A DNA stretch of 64,000 nt from Sphingomonas hankookensis (lineage in GTDB: Bacteria > Pseudomonadota > Alphaproteobacteria > Sphingomonadales > Sphingomonadaceae). Positions 33,866 to 43,740 of this stretch are shown piece after piece. The notes under the pieces are model-generated. The model saw only the letters and a program-made list of their open reading frames with translations, was not told the origin of the DNA and did not search any database. Made by a program: the position numbers and the translations under genes. Location of the stretch: assembly GCF_028551275.1 (NCBI RefSeq), contig NZ_CP117025.1:1483501-1547500 (forward strand), given 5' to 3'. Numbering within the stretch: the first letter of the stretch is position 1; each line of letters opens with the position of its first letter.

Positions 33866-35569
33866 ATGGCCAGCATGGCAAATCCCACCCGTGACGATTT
33901 CGCGTCGATGCTCGACGACATGTTCGGTGCTTCGGAAAGCTTCGAAGGCCGCGTTGTCATCGGCACCGTCACGGGCATCGAAAACGACCTCGCCGTCATC
34001 GACGTCGGCCTGAAGTCGGAAGGCCGCGTGCCGCTGCGCGAATTCGCGGCGCCGGGCCAGAAGGCCGATCTGAAGGTCGGTGACGAAGTCGAAGTCTATG
34101 TCGACCGCGTCGAGAATGCGAACGGCGAAGCGATGCTGAGCCGCGACCGCGCCCGTCGCGAAGCCGCGTGGGACAAGCTGGAAACTGAATTCGCCAAGAC
34201 CGCGCGCGTCGAAGGCGTCATCTTCGGTCGCGTCAAGGGCGGCTTCACCGTCGACCTGTCGGGCGCCGTGGCGTTCCTGCCGGGTTCTCAGGTCGATATC
34301 CGTCCGGTTCGCGACGTCACCCCGCTGATGGACATCCCGCAGCCGTTCCAGATCCTGAAGATGGACCGCAAGCGCGGCAACATCGTCGTGTCGCGTCGCG
34401 CGGTGCTGGAAGAAACCCGCGCCGAGCAGCGTTCGGGCCTGATCCAGAGCCTTGCCGAAGGTCAGGTGATCGACGGCGTGGTCAAGAACATCACCGATTA
34501 CGGTGCGTTCGTGGACCTGGGCGGCATCGACGGCCTGCTGCACGTTACCGACCTGTCGTACAAGCGCGTCGGGCATCCGTCGGAAGTGCTGAACATCGGC
34601 GACACCGTCCGCGTTCAGATCATCCGCATCAACCGCGACACGCAGCGCATCTCGCTCGGCATGAAGCAGCTGGAAAGCGATCCGTGGGATGGCGCCGGTG
34701 CCAAGTATCCGGTCGGGGCGAAGCTGTCGGGCCGCGTCACGAACATCACCGAATATGGTGCGTTCGTCGAACTGGAGCCGGGTATCGAAGGTCTGGTCCA
34801 CGTTTCGGAAATGAGCTGGACCAAGAAGAACGTCCATCCGGGCAAGATCGTCAGCACTTCGCAGGAAGTCGACGTGATCGTCCTCGAGGTCGATCAGGAC
34901 AAGCGCCGCATCTCGCTGGGCCTCAAGCAGGCACAGGCGAATCCGTGGGAGAAGTTCGCGGAAGATCACCCCGTCGGTTCGACCGTCGAGGGCGAAGTCA
35001 AGAACGCGACCGAATTCGGCCTGTTCATTGGCCTGGACGGCGACGTCGACGGCATGGTCCACATGTCGGACATCGCCTGGGGCATTTCGGGCGAAGACGC
35101 GCTCAATCTGCACCGCAAGGGCGAGACGGTTCAGGCCGTCGTGCTGGCGGTCGAGCCGGACAAGGAGCGCATCTCGCTCGGCATGAAGCAGCTGGAGCGT
35201 GGTGGCCCGGTCGCGGCGCAGGCGGGTGATCGCCTGAACAAGAACGCGATCGTGACCGTGACCGTGCTCGAAGTCCGCGATGCGGGCCTCGAAGTGCAGC
35301 AGGGCGACGATGGCGCGACCGGCTTCATCAAGCGCACCGATCTCGGCCGCGACCGCGACGAACAGCGTCCGGAGCGGTTCCAGGTTGGCCAGAAGTTCGA
35401 CGCGATGGTCACCGGCTTCGATCGTTCGAAGAAGCCGACCTTCTCGATCAAGGCGATGCAGATCGCCGAAGAGAAGCAGGCGGTTGCGCAGTACGGTTCG
35501 TCCGACTCGGGCGCGTCGCTGGGCGACATTCTGGGCGAGGCGCTGAAGGCGCGCGGCGAACAGAAGTAA
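33866..35569 (+). CDS. rpsA: 30S ribosomal protein S1
   Basis: Ribosomal protein that binds mRNA and helps initiation, 567 residues with six S1 (OB-fold) repeats. Landmarks include [29 protein letters not shown] in repeat 1, the repeated [17 protein letters not shown] and [30 protein letters not shown] in repeats 3 and 4, and [15 protein letters not shown] in repeat 5. ATG 33866 is preceded by AGGA; Met 3 codons later is an alternative start. In many alphaproteobacteria the order is cmk-rpsA-ihfB; here a helicase gene and a spacer replace cmk, but ihfB still follows after a terminator. Confidence 0.97.
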   Translation: MASMANPTRDDFASMLDDMFGASESFEGRVVIGTVTGIENDLAVIDVGLKSEGRVPLREFAAPGQKADLKVGDEVEVYVDRVENANGEAMLSRDRARREAAWDKLETEFAKTARVEGVIFGRVKGGFTVDLSGAVAFLPGSQVDIRPVRDVTPLMDIPQPFQILKMDRKRGNIVVSRRAVLEETRAEQRSGLIQSLAEGQVIDGVVKNITDYGAFVDLGGIDGLLHVTDLSYKRVGHPSEVLNIGDTVRVQIIRINRDTQRISLGMKQLESDPWDGAGAKYPVGAKLSGRVTNITEYGAFVELEPGIEGLVHVSEMSWTKKNVHPGKIVSTSQEVDVIVLEVDQDKRRISLGLKQAQANPWEKFAEDHPVGSTVEGEVKNATEFGLFIGLDGDVDGMVHMSDIAWGISGEDALNLHRKGETVQAVVLAVEPDKERISLGMKQLERGGPVAAQAGDRLNKNAIVTVTVLEVRDAGLEVQQGDDGATGFIKRTDLGRDRDEQRPERFQVGQKFDAMVTGFDRSKKPTFSIKAMQIAEEKQAVAQYGSSDSGASLGDILGEALKARGEQK

Positions 35570-35600
35570 GCTTTTCGTCCGCCGATCGGTGGAAACAGGG

Positions 35601-35634
35601 ACGGGGTGCTCCAGTTTGGAGCGCCCCGTTTTTG
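35601..35634 (+). terminator. Intrinsic terminator of rpsA
   Basis: ACGGGGTGCTCC and GGAGCGCCCCGT form a 12-bp stem (one G-T pair) around an AGTTT loop, followed by TTTTT. It lies 32 bp after the rpsA stop codon and separates rpsA from ihfB. Confidence 0.92.
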
Positions 35635-35741
35635 CGTTCATTCGAAAGGCGGATTGTGAGGAACGATCAACATAGGTTAGTGCAACCCAATGTCCGGATC
35701 GAACCGTTCCGCGACATGGTTTTGATTTGGTGGGGGAAAAG

Positions 35742-36020
35742 ATGATCCGATCGGAACTGGTTCAGCAACTGGCCCAGGAAAATCCCGAATTGCCGGTGCG
35801 GGATGTCGAACGGATCGTCGCGACCTTTTTCGATGCGATCACCGAACAGCTGCGTGAAGGCGGTCGTGTCGAACTGCGCGGCTTCGGCGCCTTTTCAACC
35901 CGCGCGCGCGATGCCCGTACCGGCCGCAACCCGCGCACCGGCGAAGCGGTCGAGGTCGATGCCAAGCGCGTGCCCTATTTCAAGCCCGGCAAGGAAATGC
36001 GCGCGCGGCTGAACGTCTGA
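35742..36020 (+). CDS. ihfB: Integration host factor subunit beta
   Basis: DNA-bending protein of 92 residues, one half of the IHF heterodimer (the alpha subunit is elsewhere). It matches the HU/IHF fold: [50 protein letters not shown], then the flexible arm [31 protein letters not shown], where the Pro in GRNPRTG intercalates DNA. IHF-beta rather than HU is favoured by the EL..FG and KPGKEMR signatures and the position after rpsA. ATG 35742 is chosen for its GGGGAAAAG ribosome-binding site. Confidence 0.94.
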   Translation: MIRSELVQQLAQENPELPVRDVERIVATFFDAITEQLREGGRVELRGFGAFSTRARDARTGRNPRTGEAVEVDAKRVPYFKPGKEMRARLNV

Positions 36021-36108
36021 GCGCGTACCGCGCCGGGACGGTTTTGCCCTCTTTCGCGCAGGGCTTTGCTGGCGCATGGCATGGGCCGAACCGATAGAGG
36101 ACCGGCCG

Positions 36109-37050
36109 ATGCACGTTCGCCACTTCCTGCCCTTCGCGCTGGTGCTGCTGGCGGCTCCGCTGCCGGCGCAGCAGCGCACCGCCCCGTTCGTGATCGAACA
36201 GACCGGCGAGGGGTTCGCGACGATCGATGCGGCGGTGACGGCGGTGCGCGACGGCACCGCGACCATCCTGATTGCGCCTGGGACCTATCGCGACTGCACG
36301 GTGCAGACCGGCGGCGACATCACCTTTCGCGCGCGTACGCCCGGCACGGTCATCTTCGACGGCGGGGCGTGCGAGGAAAAGGCGACCTTCGTCCTGCGCG
36401 GACGGCGCTCGACCGTCGACGGAATCGTGTTCCGTCGCATCCGCGTGCCCGATGGCAATGGCGCGGGCATCCGTACCGAGATCGGCGACCTGACCGTGAC
36501 CAACTCCACCTTCCTCGACAGCCAGGAAGGAATATTGGGCGGCAATCCGGACGGGCGGCAGCGCATCGTCATCGACCGCTCGACCTTTGCCGGGCTCGGC
36601 CAGTGCGACGAGACGACCGACTGTTCGCATTCAGTCTATCTCGGCAACAACGGCTCGATCACCATCACCCGGTCGCGCTTCGAACGCGGCACCGGCGGCC
36701 ATTATGTGAAGATCCGCGCGCCCCGCATCGACATCACTGACTCCAGCTTCGACGACAGTCGTGGCAACAAGACCAACTATATGATCGACCTACCCGAAGG
36801 CGCGACCGGAGTGATCGCACGCAACACCTTCGTCCAGGGCAAGGCTAAGGAGAACTGGACCGGCTTCATCGTCGTCGGTGCTGAGAAGCGCACTTTCCCG
36901 GCGCGCGGGCTGCGCATCGACGATAACGACGCACGGCTGGCGCCCGGCATGGACAAGAGTCCGGCGTTCGTCGCCGACTATACCGGCGACGGCGTTGCGG
37001 TCGGCGCGAACCGGCTGGGACCGGGGGTTCGCAAATTCGAGACGCGGTGA
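36109..37050 (+). CDS. Secreted right-handed parallel beta-helix protein
   Basis: Exported protein of 313 residues. A signal peptide (MHVRHFLPFALVLLAAPLPAQ) is followed by repeats of short strands typical of beta-helix (PbH1) proteins: TILIAPGTYRDCTVQTGGDITFRA, VIFDGGACEEKATFVLRGRRSTVDGIVFRR, GDLTVTNSTFLDSQEGILGG, NNGSITITRSRFERGTGG and PRIDITDSSFDDSRG. Proteins with this fold are often pectate-lyase-like or polysaccharide-binding; no catalytic residues can be assigned here. ATG 36109 is supported by the signal peptide and GAGG upstream. It is followed 69 bp later by the secreted hydrolase gene. Confidence 0.75.
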   Translation: MHVRHFLPFALVLLAAPLPAQQRTAPFVIEQTGEGFATIDAAVTAVRDGTATILIAPGTYRDCTVQTGGDITFRARTPGTVIFDGGACEEKATFVLRGRRSTVDGIVFRRIRVPDGNGAGIRTEIGDLTVTNSTFLDSQEGILGGNPDGRQRIVIDRSTFAGLGQCDETTDCSHSVYLGNNGSITITRSRFERGTGGHYVKIRAPRIDITDSSFDDSRGNKTNYMIDLPEGATGVIARNTFVQGKAKENWTGFIVVGAEKRTFPARGLRIDDNDARLAPGMDKSPAFVADYTGDGVAVGANRLGPGVRKFETR

Positions 37051-37119
37051 CGCAGGCTATTGCTAGCCGGCCACGCTTTCCCCTTCGGTCGAACGGCAAT
37101 ACGCGATATTCGTGCATCC

Positions 37120-38349
37120 ATGAAAAGCCGTTTTACGCTCGCTGCACTTCTGACGCTGTCGGCCATGCCGACGCTTGCCGCGCCCCGACAGTCACCGCCC
37201 GTGCGCACTTTGAACGACCTGTCAAATTGGACGATGCAGCCGGATGCGGTGCGGCGGAACGACGCTGCGGTGCTTCGTCGGCCATTGTCGAAGGCAGAGG
37301 CGGATGTGGCGCTCGAACTGTTGGCGGCGGCACGGATGCGGCAAGTGACAGCCGACTATCGGGCGGCGATGGCGGCGAAGGCGATCACGCTGGGCGACAA
37401 GACGCTGCGCTGGGAAAGTCGTCAGTTCGGCAGCGCTCTCCATGGCAAGCGCAGCCTGTGGATTTCGATGCATGGCGGCGGCAATGCCGCGCCGGCGGTC
37501 AACGACCAGCAATGGCGCAACCAGATCCGGCTCTACGAACCGGCCGAGGGCATCTACCTCGCGCCGCGCGCACCGACCGATACGTGGAATCTGTGGCACG
37601 AGGCGCATATCGATCCGCTGTTTCAACGGCTGATCGATGCGCAGGTCGCGATCAACGGCGTCGATCCGGATCGGGTCTATCTGCTCGGCTATTCGGCCGG
37701 CGGCGATGGCGTGTGGCAACTGGCGCCGCGCATGGCGGATCGCTTCGCCGCGGCATCGATGATGGCGGGCCATCCGAACGAGGCGGGCGTGGCGTCCTTA
37801 CGCAACCTGCCGTTCGGCATCTTCATGGGCGGAGCGGACGCCGCTTATGACCGCAACAGGATCGCCGCCGAAAAGAGCGCGGAACTGGCGAAGCTCCACG
37901 CCGCTGATCCGGGCGGTTATGTTTCGATCACCCGCATCTATCCCGGCCTGCCGCACTGGATGAACCGCAGGGATGCCGAGGCCCTGCCATGGATGGCGCA
38001 ATTCGTCCGCAATCCGTGGCCGAAGCGAGTCGTCTGGGTGCAGGACGATGTGACCCACGACCGTTTCTACTGGCTGCACCTGCCTGACGGCGCCGCGCCC
38101 AAAGCGGGCGACCGGATCGATGCGCGCGTCGACGGACAGGCGATCACCATCGACGGCGCGGTCCCGGCGGGGCTGGTGCTGCGCCTGTCGGACCGGCTGG
38201 TCGATCTCGACCGGCCGGTGCGGGTGACCGTCAACGGCGGGCGGGTATTCGCGGGCAAGGTGCCGCGCACCGCCGCCGCGATCGTCCGCTCGCTGGAGGA
38301 GCGGGCCGATCCGGCAGCGGCGGCGACGGCGATGCTGCGGTTGCCGTGA
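37120..38349 (+). CDS. Secreted alpha/beta hydrolase
   Basis: Exported serine hydrolase, 409 residues. A signal peptide (about 1-21, MKSRFTLAALLTLSAMPTLAA) is followed by an alpha/beta fold. An oxyanion-like HGGGN motif (SLWISMHGGGNAAP, about residue 118) and a nucleophile elbow GYSAGG (about residues 190-195) are visible; candidate acid and His residues lie in the PGLPHWMNRRDAE stretch. The C-terminal region (about 325-405) resembles a small beta-sandwich found at the end of PHB-depolymerase-like esterases. The substrate is unknown. It forms, with the beta-helix protein before it, a possible pair of exported carbohydrate-ester or polymer-handling proteins. Confidence 0.8.
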   Translation: MKSRFTLAALLTLSAMPTLAAPRQSPPVRTLNDLSNWTMQPDAVRRNDAAVLRRPLSKAEADVALELLAAARMRQVTADYRAAMAAKAITLGDKTLRWESRQFGSALHGKRSLWISMHGGGNAAPAVNDQQWRNQIRLYEPAEGIYLAPRAPTDTWNLWHEAHIDPLFQRLIDAQVAINGVDPDRVYLLGYSAGGDGVWQLAPRMADRFAAASMMAGHPNEAGVASLRNLPFGIFMGGADAAYDRNRIAAEKSAELAKLHAADPGGYVSITRIYPGLPHWMNRRDAEALPWMAQFVRNPWPKRVVWVQDDVTHDRFYWLHLPDGAAPKAGDRIDARVDGQAITIDGAVPAGLVLRLSDRLVDLDRPVRVTVNGGRVFAGKVPRTAAAIVRSLEERADPAAAATAMLRLP

Positions 38350-38383
38350 GTGGGCGCGTCCGTCGAGCGGAGTTCTTGACGGA

Positions 38384-38422
38384 CGCTTCTCGACGAGCTC
38401 GAAGCTGCTCGAACCGAACGGT
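38384..38422. repeat. 39-bp direct repeat, copy 1 of 2
   Basis: CGCTTCTCGACGAGCTCGAAGC and the following 17 bases (to 38422) recur at 59581-59619 with one mismatch. The element lies in the 77-bp gap after the alpha/beta hydrolase gene, just before the convergent alkaline phosphatase. It contains the palindromic core GAGCTC plus a second GCTCGAA repeat. Likely an intergenic repeat family member. Confidence 0.8.
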
Positions 38423-38426
38423 CGGA

Positions 38427-40097
38427 TCAGCGACAGGTCGACCCTTCGCCGGGGTTCAGGTCGAGGCAGCGGCCGTCGATTTCTCCCTTCGGCACGTTCA
38501 GCCCGATGGTGGCTGCCAGCGTCGGCAGGATATCGACCGTCTCGACACCGAACGGCTCCTCGAACCCGCCGGCGCCCTTGCGCCAGAACAGGATCGGCAC
38601 GCGCCGGTCATAGTCCCAGAAGCTGCCATGCGTCGCGACCGCGCTGCCGACAACCGGATGCGGCAGCGTCAGCACTCGCGGCTTCATCGCCACCAGCAGG
38701 TCGCCCGAGCGCGGCGGATAGAAGGACGCGCGGGCGCGCTCGACCAGCGTCCAGGTTTCGGGCGGGGTGTTCGGCACGGTCGTTGCCATGATCTGCGCGC
38801 GGGTAAAGACCGCCTGGGTCTGCGGATGCGCCATGAACATCGCGATCGCCTCGCGCTCGACCGCCGCCTTCTGCGCCGGGGTGAGCTTGATGTCGTACCA
38901 CACATCGCCATTGACCCCGCCGAACAGGATGGGGCCGGCGATGCCGAGCTTCTGCCCGATCGCCTTGCCGATGCCCTCGACGGTCAGCTCGCCGTCCTGC
39001 CGCACGGCGTCGGGAATTGCGTGGTGCGCATGGCGTTCGCTGGCGTCGCTGCCGCCATGGTCGGCGGTCAGCACAACCTGATAGTCGACACCCGTCGCGT
39101 CGAGCACCTTGAAGAACTCACCGAGGCTCTGGTCGAGCGAGGTCAGCTGCAGGCACATCTCGCTGCCTTCGGTGCCATAGCCGTGCCCGACATAGTCGGT
39201 GGCCGACGCGCCGATCGAGATGATGTCGGTCTGCGGCCCCTGACCCAGCTTCATGTCCTGGATCAGCCCGGCGGCAAGTGCGAGGACGGCGGCGTCATAT
39301 TCGGGCGAGCGGCGGAAATTGTTCACGTCGCCGGCGGCGCGTTCGAACCGGCCGGTGCCGATCGTCTTGCCCGCGACCGCAACGGCGCGGGCGAGCGGCT
39401 GGCAGAAGGTCGGCAGCGTCATCGGGCCTTGCGCGGTGGCGATCTGCTTCGCGACGGCTGCGTTGGCGCGTGCGACGACCGGCGGCATCGTGCGACCGGC
39501 ATAGCTGGTGAAGCCGTCCTTACCGAACCACCACAGCTCGTCGACCTTGTGCCCGCCCATCATCACCGCCGCGCGGTCCTTGCCCGCGACCGATACGACG
39601 CGGGTGCGCGGATCGGCGGCCTTCATCCGCTCGCCCAGCGTGGGCACCATCAGGTGCACGTCGGACACGGTATAGTCCTTGAAGGTCGAGCCGGGGACGC
39701 GCTCGTCCTCTGCACAATAGACCTTGTGATCGGGGCGGTTGTTGCCGCGCTGGTCGATCCAGTCATTGGCGATGATGCCGGTGCGCGACGGGCGCGATCC
39801 GGTCAGGATCGTCGAATGGCCGGGGCAGGTCTCCGTCGCGGCATGGCTCTGATAGCCCGAGGGGAACACTGCGCCCTGCATCATCCGCACGAACCCGCCG
39901 GTGAAGCGCGCGCGATATTCGGCGAACAGGTCGGCGGAGAATTGATCGACCGAGATCGCGACGATCAGCTTGGGCGGCGTCGCCGGATAGGTCGGCGGCA
40001 CCGGTAGGGCGGCCGGGACAGGGGCCGGTGCGGCGGTCTGCGCCAGAGCGGGGACGGCGGTGCCAAGCAGTAGCGCAGCGAGGGTCAGGAAACGCAT
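38427..40097 (-). CDS. Secreted alkaline phosphatase, PafA/SPAP type
   Basis: Periplasmic or surface phosphomonoesterase, 556 residues, of the nucleotide pyrophosphatase-like PhoA superfamily. A signal peptide (about 1-20) is followed by VAISVDQFSADLFAEY with the first metal-binding Asp. The nucleophile is Thr89 in ATETCPGHSTILTG, exactly the position and residue type described for the Sphingomonas enzyme SPAP, rather than the Ser of E. coli PhoA. Further metal-ligand motifs are TADHGGSD and the late THGSFWDYDRRVPI. The length also agrees with SPAP. ATG 40097 is chosen at the signal peptide. It may help phosphate scavenging; no Pho box was recognised upstream. Confidence 0.9.
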   Translation of the reverse strand: MRFLTLAALLLGTAVPALAQTAAPAPVPAALPVPPTYPATPPKLIVAISVDQFSADLFAEYRARFTGGFVRMMQGAVFPSGYQSHAATETCPGHSTILTGSRPSRTGIIANDWIDQRGNNRPDHKVYCAEDERVPGSTFKDYTVSDVHLMVPTLGERMKAADPRTRVVSVAGKDRAAVMMGGHKVDELWWFGKDGFTSYAGRTMPPVVARANAAVAKQIATAQGPMTLPTFCQPLARAVAVAGKTIGTGRFERAAGDVNNFRRSPEYDAAVLALAAGLIQDMKLGQGPQTDIISIGASATDYVGHGYGTEGSEMCLQLTSLDQSLGEFFKVLDATGVDYQVVLTADHGGSDASERHAHHAIPDAVRQDGELTVEGIGKAIGQKLGIAGPILFGGVNGDVWYDIKLTPAQKAAVEREAIAMFMAHPQTQAVFTRAQIMATTVPNTPPETWTLVERARASFYPPRSGDLLVAMKPRVLTLPHPVVGSAVATHGSFWDYDRRVPILFWRKGAGGFEEPFGVETVDILPTLAATIGLNVPKGEIDGRCLDLNPGEGSTCR

Positions 40098-40150
40098 TAA
40101 GGAACTCCGCGGACGGTGCATCCGTCCCGAAACTTCGCTACCCGGCGTAC

Positions 40151-42166
40151 ATGACACCGGCAAGAACGCTGTGGCGACTCGTCCTGATCCTTTTCGCATT
40201 TCTGGGCGCGTTGCCGGTGGCGGCACAGGTGCCGGGACAGCGGCATGTCCAGATGCGGATCGTAGCGGAGAGCGACGCCCCGGCGGCGGGATCGCGCGTT
40301 GCGCTGGCGCTGGTATCGATGCCCGATGCGGGATGGCACGGTTACTGGCAGAATCCCGGCGCGGTCGGCACCCAGCCGCAGCTCGACTGGACATTGCCGG
40401 CGGGTGCCAGCGTCGGTCCCTTGCGCTATCCGGTGCCCGAGCGGCTGACCGTCGCGGGCATCATGAACTATGTCTATGAGCGACCCTGGACCATCCTGAC
40501 CGAGCTGCAACTGCCCGCCGGGCTGGCGAAGGGCACCATCGTGCCGGTGCGGCTGTCGATCGACTATCTGGTCTGCACCCGCGAAATCTGCGTACCGGAA
40601 AAGGCGGAGCTCGCCACCGAACTGACGATTGGTGACGGCGCGATCAACCCGGAGCGTCGCGCCGATTTCGATGGCTGGCGGCGCGCGCTGCCCCGGCCGC
40701 TAGGATCGCCCGCACTGTTCCAGGCTGGCGACACCCTGAGGCTACGCGTGCCGTTTCCGGCGTCGCAGGCGATCGGCGATCCCTATTTCTTCCCGCTCAC
40801 CGAGAGCGCGGTCGATTACGATGCGCCGCAAAAGATCGCGCGCGACGGCGACGCCCTCGTTATCGAAACGAAGGCTACGGGCAAGTCGGCTGCGATCGAA
40901 GGCGTGCTCGCGACCGGTCCGGGGAAGGGCTTCGCGATCCGCGCGACCCCCGGCACGGTGGCGGCAGCGGCCGAACCGGCACCGATCCGCACCGTGCTGA
41001 TCGCCTTTGCCGGGGCGCTGCTCGGCGGACTGCTGCTCAACATCATGCCGTGCGTCTTTCCGATCCTGAGCCTCAAGGCGTTGAGCTTGGCCCGTTCGGG
41101 CGAGTCCGCGGTCCATGCGCGGGCGGAGGGTGTTGCCTATACCGCTGGAGCGGTCGTCACCTGCATGGCATTGGGCGGCATATTGCTCGCGATCCGTGCG
41201 GCGGGCGTGGCGGCGGGATGGGCGTTCCAGCTGACCGATCCGCGCGTCGTATTGCTGTTGCTGGTGCTGACCGGCGGCATCGCGCTGAACCTCGCCGGGC
41301 TGTTCGAACTGCCTACGCCACAGGTCGGCAACCGCAGCGGGCGGGGCGGGGCGTTCGCCACCGGGGCACTCGCGGCGTTCGTTGCCACTCCCTGTACCGG
41401 CCCGTTCATGGGTGCCGCGCTGGGATCGGCGCTGGTCCTTCCGCCGGTCGCGGCGATGGCGGTGTTTGCCGGGCTGGGCTTCGGTCTTGCACTGCCGTTT
41501 CTGTTGCTGGGCTTCGTTCCGGCGCTGCGGCGGCGCCTGCCTAAGCCCGGCGCGTGGATGGACGCGTTCCGGAAAGCGCTGTCGGTGCCGATGTTCCTGA
41601 CCGCGCTGGCGCTGGCATGGATATTGGGGCGGCAGTCCGGGGTCGACGGGATGGCAATGGGGCTGGGGGCACTGCTGCTCGCCGGGCTGGGACTGTGGTG
41701 GACCGGGCGGCGACAGCTGCGCGGGCGCGATCGGGCATGGAGGCCGGGGATCGCCGCACTGGTGCTGGCGGTGGCGAGTGCCGCGCTGGTGCAGCGCGCA
41801 CCGCCGGCCGGCGCTGCGACTACCGGGATCGCCGGCGCCGAACCGTTCAGCGAGGCACGGTTGGCGGCGCTGCGCGCAGAGGGCAAACCGGTCTTCGCCT
41901 ATTTCACCGCGGACTGGTGCCTGACCTGCAAGGTCAACGAACGCGCCGCAATCGAGACTCGCGCGGTGGCGGAGGCGTTCGGCAAGGGTGGCGTAAAGGT
42001 GCTGGTCGGCGATTGGACCGATGGCGACCCAGCGCTGGGCCGTTTTATCGAGGCGCATAACCGTGCCGGCGTGCCGCTATATCTTTATTATGCGCCGGGC
42101 AGCGGAGAGGCACGCGTGCTGCCGCAAGTACTTACGCCGGCGACGCTGACCGAACTGGTATCCTGA
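40151..42166 (+). CDS. Thiol:disulfide interchange protein, DsbD-like
   Basis: Membrane electron carrier passing reducing equivalents from cytoplasmic thioredoxin to the periplasm, 671 residues. A signal sequence is followed by an N-terminal beta domain with a Cys pair (LVCTREICVPE, about residue 140), a central membrane domain of about eight helices starting LLGGLLLNIMPCVFPILSLKAL (about 290-565) and containing a second Cys (ATPCTGP), and a C-terminal thioredoxin-like domain with CLTC (Cys590, Cys593 in TADWCLTCKVNERAA). All three redox Cys pairs needed for the relay are visible. It starts 53 bp from the divergent phosphatase gene. The reduced pathway could supply the exported MsrB at 31 kb. 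Confidence 0.9.
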   Translation: MTPARTLWRLVLILFAFLGALPVAAQVPGQRHVQMRIVAESDAPAAGSRVALALVSMPDAGWHGYWQNPGAVGTQPQLDWTLPAGASVGPLRYPVPERLTVAGIMNYVYERPWTILTELQLPAGLAKGTIVPVRLSIDYLVCTREICVPEKAELATELTIGDGAINPERRADFDGWRRALPRPLGSPALFQAGDTLRLRVPFPASQAIGDPYFFPLTESAVDYDAPQKIARDGDALVIETKATGKSAAIEGVLATGPGKGFAIRATPGTVAAAAEPAPIRTVLIAFAGALLGGLLLNIMPCVFPILSLKALSLARSGESAVHARAEGVAYTAGAVVTCMALGGILLAIRAAGVAAGWAFQLTDPRVVLLLLVLTGGIALNLAGLFELPTPQVGNRSGRGGAFATGALAAFVATPCTGPFMGAALGSALVLPPVAAMAVFAGLGFGLALPFLLLGFVPALRRRLPKPGAWMDAFRKALSVPMFLTALALAWILGRQSGVDGMAMGLGALLLAGLGLWWTGRRQLRGRDRAWRPGIAALVLAVASAALVQRAPPAGAATTGIAGAEPFSEARLAALRAEGKPVFAYFTADWCLTCKVNERAAIETRAVAEAFGKGGVKVLVGDWTDGDPALGRFIEAHNRAGVPLYLYYAPGSGEARVLPQVLTPATLTELVS

Positions 42167-42245
42167 GCCGCCAAACCCGCTTGCCAGCACCGATTTCGCA
42201 GCGCAGCATGCGGAGCATAATCCGTCAGGCGGCGTTGGGGGTTGA

Positions 42246-43739
42246 ATGGGGCAAGCGTTCGACGAAATCTGGGGACAAGGCGGGCCGGACGATCCGCGCG
42301 CCGACCTTGCGGCACTGGCACGGTGGATGCGCGAGGTGCCGCCCCATGAGTTGAAACGCCGCCTGCAATCCGCCGAAGCGACCTTTCGCCAGCTGGGCAT
42401 CACCTTTGCCGTGTATGGCGATAGCGAGGCGGCGGAGCGGATCATCCCGTTCGACATCGTGCCGCGCGTGTTCATGGCCGACGAATGGGCACGCCTGTCC
42501 AAGGGGCTGATCCAGCGGACGCAGGCGATCAATGCGTTCCTCGACGACATTTATGGCGAACGCCGCATTCTGAAGGCCGGGGTGCTGCCGCCCGACCTGA
42601 TCTTCGGCAACGCGCAGTTCCGCCCCGAAATCGCCGGCATCCGTCCGCCGCACGGTGTCTGGGCGCATATCTGCGGCATCGATCTGGTCCGCACCGGGCC
42701 GGACGAGTTCTTCGTGCTGGAGGACAATGCCCGCACCCCGTCGGGCGTGTCGTACATGCTGGAAAATCGCGAGGCGATGATCCGGCTGTGCCCCGAACTG
42801 TTCCGCAATTTCCGCGTGGCGGCGGTGGACAGCTATCCCGACAAGCTGCTGGAGACGATGCGTTCCGTCGCTCCGCCCGGGGCGGGGGCGCATCCGACCT
42901 GCGTCGTGCTGACGCCGGGCCATTTCAATTCGGCCTATTACGAACACAGCTTCCTGGCCGATTCGATGGGTGTCGAACTGGTCGAGCCGGCCGACCTGCT
43001 GGTCGATGACGACGTGGTATGGATGCAGACCATTGCCGGGCGGGTGCGGGTCGATGTCATCTATCGCCGGATCGACGACGACTTCATCGATCCGGTGGTT
43101 TTCCGGCCGGAATCGCTGTTGGGGGTACCCGGCCTGATCGCCGCCTATCGCGCGGGCAATGTCGCGCTGGTCAATGCGCCGGGCAACGGCATCGCCGACG
43201 ACAAGGCGATCTACAGCTATATGCCCGAGATCGTCCGCTTTTATGCGGAGAGCGAGCCTTTGCTCCCCAATGTCGAGACATGGCGCTGCCGGGAGCCGGA
43301 TGCGCTCAAATACGTCCTCGACCATCTGGACGAGGTGGTGGTGAAGCTGGTCGACGGGTCGGGCGGCTACGGCATGCTGGTCGGGCCGACTGCGTCCAAA
43401 CAAGAGATCGAGGATTTCCGCCGCGCGCTGATCGCCGAACCGCAGCGTTATATCGCGCAGCCGACGCTGGCGCTGTCGACCGTGCCCACCCTGACCGACG
43501 CTGGCCTCGCCCCGCGTCACGTCGATTTCCGCCCATTCGTGCTGACCGGTGCGGAGACGGTACAGGTCGTGCCGGGCGGGCTGACCCGCGTTGCGCTGAA
43601 GGAAGGGTCGCTGGTCGTCAATTCGAGCCAGGGCGGCGGGACCAAGGACAGTTTCGTGCTCATGGACGATGGTCCGGTGCAGTCGCAGGTGCAGGCGCAA
43701 TCGATGGGCGGCATGACCCAGTCGCAGGGGGGGCGCTGA
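42246..43739 (+). CDS. Circularly permuted ATP-grasp protein
   Basis: Cytoplasmic enzyme of 497 residues, first gene of an ATP-grasp / alpha-E / transglutaminase-like triad. It belongs to the circularly permuted ATP-grasp group (DUF404/DUF407-like). Strong segments are FDIVPRVFMADEWARLSKGLIQRTQAINAFLDDIYGERRILKAGVLPPDLI, GIDLVRTGPDEFFVLEDNARTPSGVSYMLENREAM, and the late VVVKLVDGSGGYGMLVGPTASKQEIEDF with its Gly-rich nucleotide-binding loop. The family is predicted to form peptide (amide) bonds, and its genes are found beside alpha-E and transglutaminase genes in many bacteria, but no substrate is known. The next gene begins 1 bp after its stop. Confidence 0.88.
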   Translation: MGQAFDEIWGQGGPDDPRADLAALARWMREVPPHELKRRLQSAEATFRQLGITFAVYGDSEAAERIIPFDIVPRVFMADEWARLSKGLIQRTQAINAFLDDIYGERRILKAGVLPPDLIFGNAQFRPEIAGIRPPHGVWAHICGIDLVRTGPDEFFVLEDNARTPSGVSYMLENREAMIRLCPELFRNFRVAAVDSYPDKLLETMRSVAPPGAGAHPTCVVLTPGHFNSAYYEHSFLADSMGVELVEPADLLVDDDVVWMQTIAGRVRVDVIYRRIDDDFIDPVVFRPESLLGVPGLIAAYRAGNVALVNAPGNGIADDKAIYSYMPEIVRFYAESEPLLPNVETWRCREPDALKYVLDHLDEVVVKLVDGSGGYGMLVGPTASKQEIEDFRRALIAEPQRYIAQPTLALSTVPTLTDAGLAPRHVDFRPFVLTGAETVQVVPGGLTRVALKEGSLVVNSSQGGGTKDSFVLMDDGPVQSQVQAQSMGGMTQSQGGR

Positions 43740-43740
43740 A

